Shown: one piece after another, positions 17,852-28,216 of the stretch
Numbering within the stretch: position 1 is the stretch's first letter
Layout of the letters: each line of letters starts with the position of its first letter
Source of the DNA: Acinetobacter lactucae
Lineage (GTDB): Bacteria > Pseudomonadota > Gammaproteobacteria > Pseudomonadales > Moraxellaceae
NCBI RefSeq assembly: GCF_001605885.1
Contig: NZ_LRPE01000013.1
Span: 109,515 to 173,514, forward strand
DNA: 64,000 nt
Direction: 5' to 3'
Program-made: the position numbers and the translations under genes
Notes under the pieces: generated by a model
Seen by the model: only the letters and a program-made list of their open reading frames with translations
Database searches by the model: none
What the model was told of the DNA's origin: nothing

Positions 17852-17892
17852 CACTTAGTACATCTGCTCATCATATAAATACACTTAGTACA
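17852..17892. repeat. Pair of exact 11-bp direct repeats (CACTTAGTACA), 30-bp period
   Basis: CACTTAGTACA occurs at 17852-17862 and again at 17882-17892, exactly 30 bases apart, or about three helical turns. They lie 98-138 bases upstream of the first defence gene, in otherwise empty DNA. Spacing on the same helix face is typical of operator sites for a dimeric or cooperative repressor/activator. Could be coincidence in AT-rich DNA, but an 11-base exact match at this distance is unlikely. Confidence 0.4.
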
Positions 17893-18055
17893 CATTTAGA
17901 CAAGTATCGTCTGAGTAGGTTTTTCATGAACAAGACCTAACTACTTAATTTGAATCTGATTAATACAGTATTTATTAAGATTCAAATTTATGTAATTACA
18001 CAAATGTATATAACTTCACTTGAAAAAGCTCTTAAATGATATGCAATGATTAAAA

Positions 18056-18092
18056 AACTAAAAAGGCTTGAACCCTTAGGATTCAAGCCTTT
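18056..18092 (-). terminator. Rho-independent terminator of ssrA
   Basis: Read on the minus strand: a stem with GGCTTGAA paired to TTCAAGCC (18065-18072/18082-18089) followed by a T run. It lies about 30 bases past the mature 3' end of the tmRNA. Confidence 0.8.
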
Positions 18093-18122
18093 AGCAGAAG
18101 ATCTTTGAAAATCTTCAAATTT

Positions 18123-18482
18123 TGGTGGAGATGGCGGGAGTTGAACCCGCGTCCGCCAGCACTACGCTCGAGAATACTACATGCTTAGATATCGTCTATT
18201 ATTTTAACACCAAGTGACCCGACGAACAGGGTACAAGGTGCGATCCTCTAAGTTTGGTATAAAGCCCCGAGGCTTGACTCTATACGGACTTGTGTGCGTG
18301 CGCTACGGTCGGGTTCCTAAACCACAAGTATTCTAGGAAGCGGACAAACTGCCCTTAGGCAGCTAGAGCGTAAGTTTCGTCGTTTGCGACTATTAAAATG
18401 CAAATTTGATTTACGAGAGAAAATGCGCTCTCGGCATGCATCTATGAGTTTCATCACCGGCGTCGAAGCCAATAACATCCCC
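18123..18482 (-). ncRNA. ssrA: Transfer-messenger RNA (tmRNA)
   Basis: Rescues ribosomes stalled on broken mRNAs and tags the product for proteolysis. The 5' end GGGGATG (from 18482) pairs with CATCTCC next to the terminal ACCA (18123). The 3' tRNA-like part has a normal T arm with GGGTTCAACTCCC. The tag reading frame lies at 18355-18387 and encodes ANDETYALAA followed by TAA, the form known from Acinetobacter. Length is about 360 nt, as in other gammaproteobacteria. A terminator follows at 18056-18092. The tRNA-like 3' end is a classical integrase attachment site; the defence operon starts about 370 bases beyond it. Confidence 0.97.
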
Positions 18483-18501
18483 ATGAATGTCTGAACATCA
18501 T

Positions 18502-18529
18502 AGCATAACTAAAATAAAATGCTGTGCAA
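18502..18529 (-). promoter_or_regulatory. Possible ssrA promoter
   Basis: Minus strand: TTGCAC (18524-18529), 16 bases, TATGCT (18502-18507), with an overlapping TATGAT nearer the gene. Transcription would start 10-15 bases before the mature tmRNA 5' end, consistent with a short precursor leader. Confidence 0.4.
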
Positions 18530-18601
18530 TTTATCAACAGTCTGCTACTGATGAACATATTTACATAATGGAGAGCCTTTTGTTTTTTTCAAGGGCCACA
18601 T

Positions 18602-18634
18602 AAAAAAGCTGCCAAAAATGACAGCTTTTTTTTT
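18602..18634. terminator. Bidirectional-type terminator after ggt
   Basis: An A6-GCTG...CAGC-T run hairpin (stem 18602-18611/18622-18631). The T run on the minus strand ends the ggt transcript just past its stop at 18643; the plus strand also has a T run. Confidence 0.75.
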
Positions 18635-18642
18635 AGTGTGGT

Positions 18643-20625
18643 CTATAAGGCACCATTACCTAACACAATACCTTCACGGCGTGGGTCTACCCCACCTGCG
18701 TATTTAGTTTGATTATTTATATTTACTTTCATAATCGTTGAAATACCGCTGGTTTGCGCAGTGTTAGAAATGCCATGACCTTTTGCTTTTAAACCTTCAA
18801 TCAGGTCAACTAAAGAAAGCTGTACATTCGAACTATCCACATTGGTGTTTTTACTATTGGTCGCACCAAAGTTAACAAGCGAGGTAGCCTGCTGTGCATT
18901 TAAGTTCCAGTCCAATGCTCCCACCAAAGTTTTAACTACATATTGAATGATGGTACCGCCACCTGGTGAACCTGTTGCCATATAAAACTCATCTGGCGTG
19001 GTGCCTTTAAACACTAAAGTTGGCGCCATGGTACTACGTGGGCGTTTGCCCCCTTCTACACGGTTGGCAACCAGTGCCCCAGTGCTGTCATAAGGGTTCG
19101 CGCTAAAATCAGTTAACTGATTTGATAGCAAGAAACCATCCACCATGTGGAAAGAACCCATGCTCGATTCAACAGTCGAAGTCATTGAAACCACATTGCC
19201 ATAGGCATCTACAATGGTGAACTGAGTTGTACCGTGTTCAACAGTAGTATCCACTCCTGCCGCTGTATTGAAATTACCTGCTGGTGCAACGCCCATACTC
19301 TGGTTCGGGTTAATCAGTGCTGCACGTTGTTTTAAGTAGTTTTTATCAATAAAACTTGGAATACCCTGTGCTGGTAAAGGCACAAAGTCAGTATCTGCCA
19401 CATATTTGTCACGGTCAGCGTAAGCCAAACGCTCTGCCTCAGACACTAAGTGCACACCCATCACATCCGGCACACCACCTTCATTTTCAGGGTTTTTAGG
19501 TGGGTAAAGCGACATATCAAAGTTTTCTAAAATACCCAGCGTTTGTGCAACTGCTATCCCTCCCGAAGATGGAGGTGGCATGGTACATACATAGAAACTA
19601 TCACGGTAAGTGGTACAAATTGGAGTACGCTTTTTCACTTCATAGTTTGATAAGTCCTGCAAGGTCATCAAACTTGGCGTAATTGGAGTTCTTGCTGGGT
19701 CATCCCCGACTGTTTGCCCTGCTTTTGCCACAATCGCTTGAGCAATTGGCCCAGTGTGTAATGCATTTGCCCCTTGTACAGCAAGTGCTTCAAGCGTTTT
19801 TGCATATTCTTTATTGGTCATGATTTCACCCACTTTGCGTGGTGAACCATCTGGATAGAAATAGGTTGCCATTGCATTTGCATCGAGCGCTAAGCTGTTT
19901 GCATTACTTGCAATGGCATCGGCCAAGCGACCCGGAATGCGGAAACCATTGTCAGCTAAACCAATGGCTTCATCAAACAACTGGTTCCACTTGAGTTTGC
20001 CGTGTTCTTTTTGCGCTTGCTCCAATAAACGCATCACACCTGGCACACCAATCGAGCGACCACTACGGCGCGCACTTGGTACAGGTGCTGGTGAATTTGG
20101 GTCATCCATATTCTGGCGAATTAAATAATATGGGTTAGCTGCGGCTGGTGCGGTTTCACGTCCATCATAAGCCGTGACTTTTTTGGTTTTGGCGTCGTAA
20201 TACATCATAAAACCACTACCCGCAATCGTGCTCGATTGAGGTTCAACCAAACCGAGCACGGCTTGTACCGCAACGGCTGCATCGACTGCACTACCGCCTG
20301 CTCTTAACACATCACAGCCCGCTTTTACCGCAAGTGGCGTGTTTGCCACCACCATATATTTATCTGCGTATTTAACCGTGTTACCGAGTCTATAACCCGA
20401 CGCACCCTCAGGCGCTGCGGGGTCACCATTTTGGTTTGAACCGACCACCACGCTTGAACCGTCTTGGGCCAGTTTGCTACAACTGATGGGGTCATTATCA
20501 ACTATTAAATTGGGCGGGGTTGTATTTGAATCATCCTTGGGTTGATCTGAAGAATCATCTCCACATCCTTGTAATAAACCGACTGCTAATAAACTACTGA
20601 ACAAAAATGAATATCTTTTATTCAC
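18643..20625 (-). CDS. ggt: Gamma-glutamyltranspeptidase, lipoprotein type
   Basis: 660 aa from a GTG at 20625 with a GGAG ribosome binding site 7 bases before it; starting there gives a clean lipoprotein signal (NKRYSFLFSSLLAVGLLQGC), which the longer ATG version (20670) would bury. The enzyme cleaves and transfers the gamma-glutamyl group of glutathione in the periplasm. It is an Ntn hydrolase made as a proenzyme; the cleavage/nucleophile Thr is predicted as the first Thr of HGTTQF (about residue 466), followed by the conserved FTIVDAYGNVVSMTSTV. An early GGSAVDAAVAVQAVLGLVEPQSS motif and a late MATGSPGGGTIIQ motif also fit. A lipobox (LQGC) is unusual for GGT and suggests membrane anchoring. 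Single-gene unit. Confidence 0.93.
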   Translation of the reverse strand: MNKRYSFLFSSLLAVGLLQGCGDDSSDQPKDDSNTTPPNLIVDNDPISCSKLAQDGSSVVVGSNQNGDPAAPEGASGYRLGNTVKYADKYMVVANTPLAVKAGCDVLRAGGSAVDAAVAVQAVLGLVEPQSSTIAGSGFMMYYDAKTKKVTAYDGRETAPAAANPYYLIRQNMDDPNSPAPVPSARRSGRSIGVPGVMRLLEQAQKEHGKLKWNQLFDEAIGLADNGFRIPGRLADAIASNANSLALDANAMATYFYPDGSPRKVGEIMTNKEYAKTLEALAVQGANALHTGPIAQAIVAKAGQTVGDDPARTPITPSLMTLQDLSNYEVKKRTPICTTYRDSFYVCTMPPPSSGGIAVAQTLGILENFDMSLYPPKNPENEGGVPDVMGVHLVSEAERLAYADRDKYVADTDFVPLPAQGIPSFIDKNYLKQRAALINPNQSMGVAPAGNFNTAAGVDTTVEHGTTQFTIVDAYGNVVSMTSTVESSMGSFHMVDGFLLSNQLTDFSANPYDSTGALVANRVEGGKRPRSTMAPTLVFKGTTPDEFYMATGSPGGGTIIQYVVKTLVGALDWNLNAQQATSLVNFGATNSKNTNVDSSNVQLSLVDLIEGLKAKGHGISNTAQTSGISTIMKVNINNQTKYAGGVDPRREGIVLGNGAL

Positions 20626-20897
20626 GTGATAACTCCAATATATACGCTTGCCTATCCATGCAATTGCCATGCAAGCTTCTCTAGTTTTCAGGTATTAAGT
20701 TTTTTTAATCTTTGATAAAAATAAGATTTTATAATAGTAAATGTTTGAGGGCGTTTTATCCTGTGCCCTGTATTATGCCTCCTTGCTTGATATCACACGT
20801 TTTTATAACTGATCTGCCCGATTCTGGCATGCTTTATTCAACTAAATACAGGCAAAATCTACCATTTACGAACCTAGCCTATTTTTTAATAGCGCTA

Positions 20898-20927
20898 AAA
20901 AAAAGCACCTTCGAAAAGATGCTTTTG
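20898..20927 (-). terminator. Likely terminator of emrAB
   Basis: An imperfect hairpin AAAAGCAcCTT/AAGaTGCTTTT just past the emrB stop, with a T-rich 3' side on the minus strand. Confidence 0.5.
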
Positions 20928-20931
20928 ATGT

Positions 20932-22458
20932 TCAGTGGGATGGCATACCGCCTGTATTTCCTTTGGGTTTTGGACATAGCCAAATCACCAGTCCCGCAAA
21001 GACAAACACCATCGCAAACAGTAAAAATACATGGTTCGCCGACATGGTAATGGCTTCTTTATCGACGAGGTTTGAAATAATTCCGAGCGTCGAGTCAGCC
21101 GAAAAACCATTTTGCATCAGGTTATTTTGAACTTCGGTTGCGTTTAGGTTTGACACCATTTCACTACGTGCAACTTTGGCGTGGTCGTCCCACACGGTCA
21201 CTGCAATTGAAGCACCAATCGCCCCTGCCATGGTTCTTAAAAAGTTCATGAGGCCCGCAGCAGATGCAATTTCTTGCTGGAGTACCGAACCAAGTGCAAT
21301 GTTGGACAGTGGAATAAAGAAGAACGGCACAGCAAAACCTTGTAGGATTTGCGGCCAAGCCAGTGCCATAAAGTCGGCATCTGTGGTCCAAAATGCCCGC
21401 ATTAAGGTCACACCACCGAGCAAGATCAAACCGAAACTCGCCAGCGCCCGTGGGTCATGTTTGGTCGAAAGCTTTGCCACAATCGGTGACATGGTCAAAC
21501 TACCAAAGCCCATAGTGGCGGTTAAATATCCGGCCCATGTTGCGGTATAGGAAAGGTTCATTTGCAGCCACTGCGGAATCAGTACAATACTGCCAAAGAA
21601 GGCTCCAAAACCAAGCGACAAGGCCAGTACCGATATTGCAAAGCCCCTATGCCTAAAGACTTTGACATCAACGACGGGATGTTTGTCGGTGAGTTCCCAT
21701 ATGAGGAACACCACAAAACCAATGGCGGCAGTTAAACCTAAAACGATAATGCTCGTGCTATTAAACCAGTCGCGTTCGTGCCCTAAGTCGAGCATGAGCT
21801 GTAGCGCGCCAATCCAGAGAATTAACAGACCTAAACCGACTGTATCGATTCTTAAAGAAATTGTTTCTGTTTCAGCTACTCTTAATAAGCGCATTGCTGC
21901 TAAAACACAAATAATCCCAACAGGTAAGTTAATAAAGAAAATCCAGTGCCAAGACAGGTTATCACTAATCAGACCACCCAAAATTGGCCCTAAAATTGGC
22001 CCGACGACGGTCGTCATTGCCCATAGTCCCATCGCCTGTGCATGCTTTTCTTGAGGGAAAATACGCATCAGCAAGGTTTGGCTGAGCGGCATGAGAGGGC
22101 CACCGCATAGACCTTGTCCAATACGGAAAAACACCAACATACCTAAGGAGTTTGCTAGACCGCACAAAAAAGAAAAAATGGTAAAACCAATCAGGCCAAA
22201 AATAAAAACCCGAACAGTTCCAAAGCGACCTGCCAGCCAACCTGTTAAAGGTACACAAATCGCTTCTGCAACAGCATACGACGTAACAACCCATGTGCCT
22301 TGTGTACTTGAAACAGCGAGGTTACCGGTAATATGCGGTACAGATACGTTGGCAATGGTCGTATCGAGCACGACCATAAAGTTAGACAAGGCAATAACAA
22401 ACGCTGCCAGTAATAAACGGCCACCGCTTAGTTCGGCAAAAGGTGTTTGCGTTTTCAT
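20932..22458 (-). CDS. emrB: EmrB/QacA-type multidrug MFS efflux pump (DHA2, 14 TM)
   Basis: 508 aa with about 14 hydrophobic segments. Signatures include an ALSNFMVVLDTTIANVSVPHI first helix, a WVVTSYAVAEAICVPLTGWLAGRFG motif A region and a GPILGPILGG motif C in helix 5, typical of DHA2 drug/proton antiporters. It acts in the inner membrane, with the EmrA fusion protein encoded 6 bases upstream, to expel hydrophobic compounds across both membranes through an outer-membrane channel that is not encoded here. No MarR-type regulator lies beside it, unlike E. coli mprA-emrAB. Confidence 0.92.
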   Translation of the reverse strand: MKTQTPFAELSGGRLLLAAFVIALSNFMVVLDTTIANVSVPHITGNLAVSSTQGTWVVTSYAVAEAICVPLTGWLAGRFGTVRVFIFGLIGFTIFSFLCGLANSLGMLVFFRIGQGLCGGPLMPLSQTLLMRIFPQEKHAQAMGLWAMTTVVGPILGPILGGLISDNLSWHWIFFINLPVGIICVLAAMRLLRVAETETISLRIDTVGLGLLILWIGALQLMLDLGHERDWFNSTSIIVLGLTAAIGFVVFLIWELTDKHPVVDVKVFRHRGFAISVLALSLGFGAFFGSIVLIPQWLQMNLSYTATWAGYLTATMGFGSLTMSPIVAKLSTKHDPRALASFGLILLGGVTLMRAFWTTDADFMALAWPQILQGFAVPFFFIPLSNIALGSVLQQEIASAAGLMNFLRTMAGAIGASIAVTVWDDHAKVARSEMVSNLNATEVQNNLMQNGFSADSTLGIISNLVDKEAITMSANHVFLLFAMVFVFAGLVIWLCPKPKGNTGGMPSH

Positions 22459-22464
22459 AAGCGT

Positions 22465-23616
22465 TTACTTCGCAGATAAGTCGACTTTTGCTTCCATCGA
22501 CAAGCCAACACGTAGTGGGTGTTCAGCAAGTTCTTTCGGGTCAAGTGCAATACGAACCGGTAAGCGTTGAACCACTTTAATCCAGTTACCTGTTGCGTTT
22601 TGAGCCGGAATTAAGGCAAAGGCAGAGCCTGTACCACCAGAGAAGCCCATCACTTTGCCGTGATATTCAACGTCATCACCGTATAAATCTGAAGTTAGCG
22701 TGACAGCCTGACCCGGACGGACTTTTTTCAACTGACTTTCTTTAAAGTTCGCATCTACATATAAATCATTCAGCGGCACAATCATCATCATGCTCGTACC
22801 CGGTGCCACACGTTGACCGACTTGAATATTACGACGCGTAACCACACCATCCACTGGCGCACGAATAACGGTACGTTCTAAATCAAGCTGAGCTTGTTCA
22901 ACATGGGCTTGTGCAACTTGTACATCCGGAGTCGAAGTTTCACTTACACCCTGAATTAACGCTTCGTTTGCAGCTAAGGTACTTTCGGCAGCTTTACGGC
23001 TCGAAGACGCTTGCGCTAAACCAGCTTTGGCAAGTTCTAGCCCTGCTTTGGCTGTTTCGACTGCACTTTGTGCTTTAGTGAGTTCTTCTTTAGACACTGC
23101 ACCAGATGCTGCAAGTTGCGCACGGCGGTTGAGTTCTAAAGCAGCTTTGTCATAGTCGGCTTGTGCTTGAGCGACTTGTGCTTTGGCACTGTTAATTTCG
23201 TCAGCACGAACCACAACTTGAGAGTTTAAAGAGCTACTGTTTGCCGCAGTTTGTTTGTATTGACGTTTTGCTTTGGCGAGCTCTGCCTCAGCTTGAGCCA
23301 ATGCAATTTTGGCATCACGGTCATCAATACGAACCAGCACGTCACCACGATGTACCGTTTGAGTATCTTTTACGACAACCTGAGCGACCTGTCCGCTCAC
23401 CATTGAAGTAATTTGCGCGGTTTCTGCACCGACATAAGCATTATCCGTACTCACCGAGTGATTTAAAAATAATGCCCAGATTGCATACAAAATAGCGGCG
23501 ATCAATAAAATCAGCGCAAAAAAACCAAGAAATTTTTTGCGCTTGTTTTGATTGTTTTCATCCGAGGCAGATGTTGTTGGCACTGTTTCTTGTACATTGC
23601 TTTGTGCATCAGTCAT
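22465..23616 (-). CDS. emrA: EmrA-type HlyD-family membrane fusion protein
   Basis: 383 aa: a cytoplasmic N-terminus (1-28), one transmembrane helix (about 29-50, FLGFFALILLIAAILYAIWALFL), a lipoyl-like half (VSTDNAYVGAETAQITSMVSGQVAQVVV), an Ala/Gln-rich alpha-hairpin coiled coil (about 95-215), the second lipoyl half (VIRAPVDGVVTRRNIQVGQRVAPG) and beta-barrel. It is the periplasmic adaptor linking EmrB to an outer-membrane channel. It is the first gene of an emrA-emrB operon with promoter space at 23617-23884. Confidence 0.92.
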   Translation of the reverse strand: MTDAQSNVQETVPTTSASDENNQNKRKKFLGFFALILLIAAILYAIWALFLNHSVSTDNAYVGAETAQITSMVSGQVAQVVVKDTQTVHRGDVLVRIDDRDAKIALAQAEAELAKAKRQYKQTAANSSSLNSQVVVRADEINSAKAQVAQAQADYDKAALELNRRAQLAASGAVSKEELTKAQSAVETAKAGLELAKAGLAQASSSRKAAESTLAANEALIQGVSETSTPDVQVAQAHVEQAQLDLERTVIRAPVDGVVTRRNIQVGQRVAPGTSMMMIVPLNDLYVDANFKESQLKKVRPGQAVTLTSDLYGDDVEYHGKVMGFSGGTGSAFALIPAQNATGNWIKVVQRLPVRIALDPKELAEHPLRVGLSMEAKVDLSAK

Positions 23617-23841
23617 GGTATGTTCCTAAAGATGAGTTGGCTTTGCCATCAATCTCGCACTACACCTTGTTATAGAGTTTTTATTTTTCTATAAACAAGA
23701 CATACCGCATTGTCAAAGGAGCCAATTTTAACGCTAAAACCTCATAATATGAGAATAAAAAATTATAACTAATGCGTTCGTTCTAATTAAATTAATGTTT
23801 ATCTCAAAGTTTTTATGAAAATTTCTGCTTTTTTAAACACT

Positions 23842-23865
23842 AAAAAAAGCGCACTTGGCGCTTTT
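23842..23865 (-). terminator. Terminator after the thioesterase gene
   Basis: AAAAAGCGC...GCGCTTTT hairpin, 20 bases past the stop at 23885, with a T run on the minus strand. Confidence 0.65.
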
Positions 23866-23884
23866 AAACAGTTCAATTCATTGC

Positions 23885-24382
23885 TTAATAGGCATATGAG
23901 GCAATGCCCGCAGCAATCGGCTTATCTTCATCATTGACCATGGTCATGCGCATGGTGCAGCCCTTACGACCTAAGCGGAGTACTTCGGCACGTGCAATAA
24001 AATATTTACCACGCCCTGGTGCTAAATAATCTACACGCATGTCGACTGTTGCCAAACGCGACACTTGCTTAATGGTTTCAGTTAAAGTTTCGGGAGTTGA
24101 ACGGCGATAGAGGTGTTCCATTGCCACAATTCCGCCAATACTATCGAGCAAAGTTGCAGCAACACCGCCATGTAAAATCTGAAATGCCAGATTGCCAATC
24201 AGGTTGGGTTGCATCTCGATATAGCCTTCAATATGCCCGTCCACCACACGCATAATCATTCCACTATGCTTAAAAAAAGGAGAGCTATTAAACGCCTTAC
24301 ATAATTGGTTGAGTACCACAGTTAGGTCAGTTTTTGCGCCTAAATGGATGTTCCCAGTCCAACTTTTCTTTTCATCACTCAT
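23885..24382 (-). CDS. Hotdog-fold acyl-CoA thioesterase (PaaI-like)
   Basis: 165 aa from the ATG at 24382 (MSDEKKSW), which has an AGG ribosome binding site; a longer form to 24439 would eat into the divergent hemB promoter region. It contains the hotdog signature ILHGGVAATLLDSIGGIVAM with the Asp in the long helix, and later strands YLAPGRGKYFIARAEVLRLGRKGCTMRMTMVN. Such enzymes hydrolyse acyl-CoA thioesters in the cytosol; the natural substrate is not predictable. Divergent from hemB; no co-operonic partner. Confidence 0.8.
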   Translation of the reverse strand: MSDEKKSWTGNIHLGAKTDLTVVLNQLCKAFNSSPFFKHSGMIMRVVDGHIEGYIEMQPNLIGNLAFQILHGGVAATLLDSIGGIVAMEHLYRRSTPETLTETIKQVSRLATVDMRVDYLAPGRGKYFIARAEVLRLGRKGCTMRMTMVNDEDKPIAAGIASYAY

Positions 24383-24410
24383 ACGTTGCCTAAATTTAAA
24401 AGCATGATAA

Positions 24411-25538
<1,128 letters not shown>

Positions 25539-25563
25539 GTTCGCAGAGAAAGGATAACACTGC

Positions 25564-26679
25564 ATGCATATTGCAATCATTGGCGCGGGTATAAGTGGAT
25601 TAATGTCTGCGCTGGAGTTGGTTGAACAAGGCTGTACGGTCAGCATTTTTGATCAACAACAAGCGGGACAAGCAGCCTCTTGGGCTGGCGGAGGTATTCT
25701 CTCTCCGATGTACCCGTGGCGCTATGTGCATGCAGTGAACCAACTTGCTCAATTTGGTAAAGCCTCGTATCAAGCATGGAACCAAAAGCTCTACCCTGTT
25801 ACAGGAATTGATTTTGAAATTCATGACACAGGCATGCTAATTTTTGATGAAGAGGATTTTGACGTTGGGCTTTCCTATGCCGAACAACATCAAGAACCCA
25901 TGCAGCGCTGCGAATATTTACAGCGAGATGCATTAGAACAAGTTAATCCACATATTTCCGATCAGTTCCAAGAAGCGATTTATTTCCCCGAACTGTCTAA
26001 TATTCGCAATCCACGCGTTTTACAGTCCTTGATTAGCTATTTAAAACAACATCCAAACGTTAAGTTTTTTGAACACACTACTGTTAAAAAATTGATTCAA
26101 CAGGGGGATGTAATACAAGCCCTACAAACCGAAGATGGACGCAAACATATAGCAGATCATTTTGTAATAACTTCGGGCGCTTGGAGCCATTACTGGAACT
26201 CACAATTACAACTCGAAATTCCAGTCGAACCTGTTCAAGGTCAAATGCTGTTATTTAAAACCCCTGCTCACTGGCTACCGACCATGTGCATGAATCGAGT
26301 CATGTATTTGATTCCACGTATGGACGGTCATATTGTATGTGGATCTAGCATGGCGCATCGCGGGTTTGACACCTCTACCGATGAAACCACCCAGCACAAT
26401 ATTTTAGAAGCATGTTTAGAAATGGTGCCTGAACTGGCCGATTTCCCGATTGTACAGCGCTGGGCAGGCCTCAGACCAAGTTCACCAAATGGCGTTCCCT
26501 ACATTGGCAAAATGCCTGAAATGGACAACCTATGGGCAAACTTTGGTCATTTTAGAAATGGTTTATGCATGGGCGCAGGCTCTGCGCAATTGCTCCGTCA
26601 GCTTATGCTAGATCAATCAACATTAGTTGATGCCAAAGCATATTCCCCAGAGCGTTTGCAAAATAAAATCTTAGCCTGA
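25564..26679 (+). CDS. thiO: Glycine oxidase-like FAD-dependent amine oxidase
   Basis: 371 aa. N-terminal Rossmann FAD motif IAIIGAGISGLMSALELVEQGCTVSIFDQ (2-30), then AASWAGGGILSPMYPW, the DAO/ThiO signature for the flavin site. The C-terminal RWAGLRPSSPNGVPYIGKMP and NFGHFRNGLCMGAGSA also fit. ThiO oxidises glycine to iminoglycine for the thiazole ring of thiamine; other amine substrates are possible. The gene is 25 bases after hemB. Its 3' end overlaps the convergent SDR gene by 9 bases. Confidence 0.88.
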   Translation: MHIAIIGAGISGLMSALELVEQGCTVSIFDQQQAGQAASWAGGGILSPMYPWRYVHAVNQLAQFGKASYQAWNQKLYPVTGIDFEIHDTGMLIFDEEDFDVGLSYAEQHQEPMQRCEYLQRDALEQVNPHISDQFQEAIYFPELSNIRNPRVLQSLISYLKQHPNVKFFEHTTVKKLIQQGDVIQALQTEDGRKHIADHFVITSGAWSHYWNSQLQLEIPVEPVQGQMLLFKTPAHWLPTMCMNRVMYLIPRMDGHIVCGSSMAHRGFDTSTDETTQHNILEACLEMVPELADFPIVQRWAGLRPSSPNGVPYIGKMPEMDNLWANFGHFRNGLCMGAGSAQLLRQLMLDQSTLVDAKAYSPERLQNKILA

Positions 26680-27576
26680 CGCGAGTATATTCTCTAAAGC
26701 CATTTTTAACTGAGGATAAGCAAACTCAAATCCTTCAGTTTGTAAGGCTGCGGGTTTGACGTACTGACCATTTAAAATCAATTGCGATTGTTCGCCCAAC
26801 AAACAGCGAAAAACAGAGCTTGGCGCTGACAACAGTGGTTTCTTATTCAAAACCTCAGCAGCTTGCTCAACAAAGATCTTTTGAGTCACATTTTCTGGCG
26901 CTACAACATTGTGAATTTGAGCAGATTGAGGATGCTGAAATATAAACTCGATGGCGTTTAACACGTCTTCAATGTGTACCCAAACCACAGGCTGACGGCC
27001 ATGACCAATTTGACCGACCAAATTGAGTCGAATCGGAAGCAACATTTTAGGCAAAATACCACCGCCCTGCCCAAACACCACACCTAAACGAATAATTTTA
27101 GTATTTTGCTGAGCATCTGCTAAAGCTGCTCGCTCCCACTCTTGGCAAAGCTGAGACATAAAAATAGGTTGTGGCAAGCTTTGTTCTGTGCACACTTCTG
27201 TCCACTTTTCTTGGTCATCTATACCGTAATAACCAATGGCCGAACCAGAAACAATTACTTCAGGAAAAATTTCAGACTGCTTGAGCCACGCATATAGCTT
27301 TCGTGTCGTATTTACACGGCTTTCAATGAGTTGTTTTTTACGTGACTCGGTCCAGCGTTTTTCGCCAATATTTGCACCTGCCAAATTCACAACATAATCA
27401 ATTTGACGGGTCGAAATATCTTCAAACTTTTGCACCCACTGCAAGGCCGGATGATCAGATTCCTTTCCAGCCTGCCGTGTCACAGCAATCACGTTATAAT
27501 TTTTTTGTAGTAGGAACTTAATTAAATGCGTTCCGATAAAACCACTTGCACCCGTAATTAATATATTCTTATTCAT
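26671..27576 (-). CDS. TIGR01777-type NAD(P)-dependent epimerase-like protein (YfcH family)
   Basis: 301 aa from ATG 27576, which has a GGAGG four bases before it; an upstream TTG start would overlap that ribosome binding site. It is an extended SDR fold with NAD-binding ILITGASGFIGTHLIKFLL, the family motif VNLAGANIGEKRWTESRKKQLIESRV, and a conserved C-terminal part with LGEQSQLILNGQYVKPAALQTEGFEFAYP. The family is related to plant SulA/cell-division-linked SDR proteins; its substrate is unknown. Convergent with thiO. Confidence 0.88.
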   Translation of the reverse strand: MNKNILITGASGFIGTHLIKFLLQKNYNVIAVTRQAGKESDHPALQWVQKFEDISTRQIDYVVNLAGANIGEKRWTESRKKQLIESRVNTTRKLYAWLKQSEIFPEVIVSGSAIGYYGIDDQEKWTEVCTEQSLPQPIFMSQLCQEWERAALADAQQNTKIIRLGVVFGQGGGILPKMLLPIRLNLVGQIGHGRQPVVWVHIEDVLNAIEFIFQHPQSAQIHNVVAPENVTQKIFVEQAAEVLNKKPLLSAPSSVFRCLLGEQSQLILNGQYVKPAALQTEGFEFAYPQLKMALENILASG

Positions 27577-27659
27577 ATTTCCTCCCAAGCTGAGGATTCA
27601 AGTTTTATTTAATTGTATAAGACTCATTTATATTTAATCGTATGAGTTTTCGTAGTGAT

Positions 27660-28112
27660 CTATTGCTCGTTAAACATTTTGTTTGCCATTCGCTGTGCCT
27701 GTTTGCCATAAAACCAATAGGTAATTAAATAAAGCGGAATAGCTAACATTAAAAGCATAATCACCATAATGCTTAAAAATTGAGGCTGTTTGAGGTAAAG
27801 CATAAAGTTTTGCAAAATCTCAGGGTCTTTTCTGGCAAATAAAAATAGGCCAAATAAAACGCCACATAGGTTATAACCCCAAAAAATCAGGGTAAAACCT
27901 AAAGTAAATTTCTTTTTTTCTTGTACAGTCGGAGCACGACGTTCTTTCTTTAAAAATTTAAATAAGACAAAAATCATTGCGCCTAAATATGGAACGGCTG
28001 TTAAAATACCACCTACACTCGCTGGTAATAGTGCTGCAACCACACCTACAATTAAGGTAAGCACGATGCATAAACCAAAAAACCAGAGAAAGTAAGAACG
28101 TAATTTGGTCAT
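27660..28112 (-). CDS. Small four-TM membrane protein, probably ABZJ_00895 family
   Basis: 150 aa with four hydrophobic segments (about 8-30, 35-53, 70-90, 112-132) and a positively charged cytosolic loop (KFLKKERRAPTVQEKKK). The layout matches the Acinetobacter-specific ABZJ_00895 family as I remember it; this name is from memory and carries no function. Single gene, divergent from the probable small RNA at 28217. Confidence 0.7.
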   Translation of the reverse strand: MTKLRSYFLWFFGLCIVLTLIVGVVAALLPASVGGILTAVPYLGAMIFVLFKFLKKERRAPTVQEKKKFTLGFTLIFWGYNLCGVLFGLFLFARKDPEILQNFMLYLKQPQFLSIMVIMLLMLAIPLYLITYWFYGKQAQRMANKMFNEQ

Positions 28113-28216
28113 ATTTTTGCCTAATTTATGGGTTCAAAAAATAATTATAAATTTTTTTCGATTTTTTTTCATTTTTCTGTCAACCAATCCTGATCTCTTG
28201 ACGTTATATAGGGTAA

